Shown here: in pieces, positions 63,576 to 64,000 of the stretch
Numbering within the stretch: the first letter of the stretch is position 1
How the letters are laid out: the number at the start of each line of letters is the position of its first letter
IMG/VR virus record: IMGVR_UViG_3300050821_006345
Coordinates: 1-64,000 of that record
Strand: one strand, 5' to 3'
Length of the DNA stretch: 64,000 nucleotides
Origin: a virus
Notes under the pieces: generated by a model
Told to the model about the DNA's origin: nothing
The model's input: only the letters and a program-made list of their open reading frames with translations
Database searches by the model: none
Program-made: the position numbers and the translations under genes

Positions 63576-64000
63576 TTACCGCATCCGCGCCCATTCGTCA
63601 AGTTGATTTGAAAACTTGGCAATGGTTTCATTTCCGGCCAGACGAAGATTCTCCAGATCTTCATCGCTTACACCGTCAATCGGAAACGGATGCTTCAGCA
63701 CCGGCTGGATGCGGACGTAATCCTTTCCAATCATCTGCTCCATTTGATAGTCCACGTCCTCGCTTCCAGCCTCAAACAGCATTTGAACAGTGGCAGCGGC
63801 GGCTCTTATCGCTCCGCCGTTTATCATCTTTTCGGGATTGATGGATGCGGAAGACGAGCCACAGCCAAGCGAAAGGATTTTTACATTAAAATCGTCTCCC
63901 CAGAGCTTCACCGCATCGGCATAGGCGCACAGCGAAGGATTATTTGCGACATTCCCACCGTCCCAGAACACCTTGTCGCTCCAAGCATCTGGGCAGGAAA
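63576..64000 (-). CDS. Patatin-like phospholipase, C-terminal part
   Basis: Open to the window edge, so the N-terminus (with the GxSxG and oxyanion motifs) is outside. Visible: VFWDGGNVANNPSLCAYADA (the DGG catalytic Asp and 'ANNP' typical of patatins), then VKILSLGCGSSSASINPEKM and a helical C-terminus. Patatins hydrolyse acyl esters of membrane lipids. In phage it could aid lysis or exclusion; related patatins act as CBASS effectors. No cyclase is visible. Confidence 0.8.
   Translation of the reverse strand, partial: SCPDAWSDKVFWDGGNVANNPSLCAYADAVKLWGDDFNVKILSLGCGSSSASINPEKMINGGAIRAAAATVQMLFEAGSEDVDYQMEQMIGKDYVRIQPVLKHPFPIDGVSDEDLENLRLAGNETIAKFSNQLDEWARMR

Overview
This 64 kb window is part of the genome of a tailed double-stranded DNA phage (or prophage), not ordinary bacterial chromosome. 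It holds a large terminase, a candidate small terminase, head-morphogenesis proteins and a long tail block with a 1240-residue tape-measure protein. No contractile sheath gene is seen, which fits a siphovirus-like particle. Between these blocks lie dozens of short genes packed with ATGA, GTGA or TAATG overlaps. No integrase, portal, major capsid or DNA polymerase gene is visible, so the genome continues beyond both ends. The host is unknown. The Asn/Thr-rich secreted protein at 51983-53113 has a composition I associate with Verrucomicrobiota such as Pedosphaera, but that is only a hint.

Layout. 1-5.9 kb (minus strand): a tetrapeptide-repeat protein, terminase with a LAGLIDADG intein, and a wHTH replication-initiator-like gene carrying three palindromic iterons. 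6-11.2 kb: a glycosyltransferase (plus strand), a decayed zinc-ribbon gene, then a minus-strand block with RtcB, a WGR-domain ATP-dependent ligase and a DNA methyltransferase. 11.2-27 kb (mostly plus): TerS candidate, two radical SAM enzymes flanking a TnpB-only IS605-type insertion, a AAA+ ATPase with an intein inside its P-loop, a ppGpp-hydrolase-like HD protein, a frameshifted HNH gene, a SleB-like hydrolase and a BCS1-like AAA+ protein. 27-30 kb: three more glycosyltransferases and a GIY-YIG nuclease. 30-37.6 kb (plus): a long run of small zinc-ribbon and hypothetical genes plus a tandem-HTH protein, ended by a bidirectional terminator. 37.7-45.3 kb (mixed): small regulators, a second initiator-like gene with repeats, a ParB-like region with iterons, a nucleotidyltransferase, phosphatases. 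45.3-50 kb (plus): head proteins, including a MuF-type protein ending in a Cys/His/Asp domain. 50-64 kb (minus): nucleotide-metabolism genes, tail genes and a partial patatin.

The most unusual feature is a repeated regulatory cassette. Six operons (first genes at 10361 minus, and 11785, 24148, 30277, 32497, 35760 plus) share a sigma70-like promoter with a TTGAC -35 and a 7-8 nt gap, followed by a 27-nt stem-loop near the expected mRNA 5' end, then an A-rich 14-17 nt linker and the ATG. The stem-loop has two 11-nt arms and an invariant GAAGA loop. The arms differ in sequence but stay paired, and a purine-purine 2x2 internal loop is kept. This covariation suggests a selected 5'-leader RNA that I do not recognise. 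Other notable items are a paralogous family of CxYCxDVPxGxYCDxCG zinc ribbons in six genes, repeats inside both replication-initiator-like genes, and many real genes under 60 residues.
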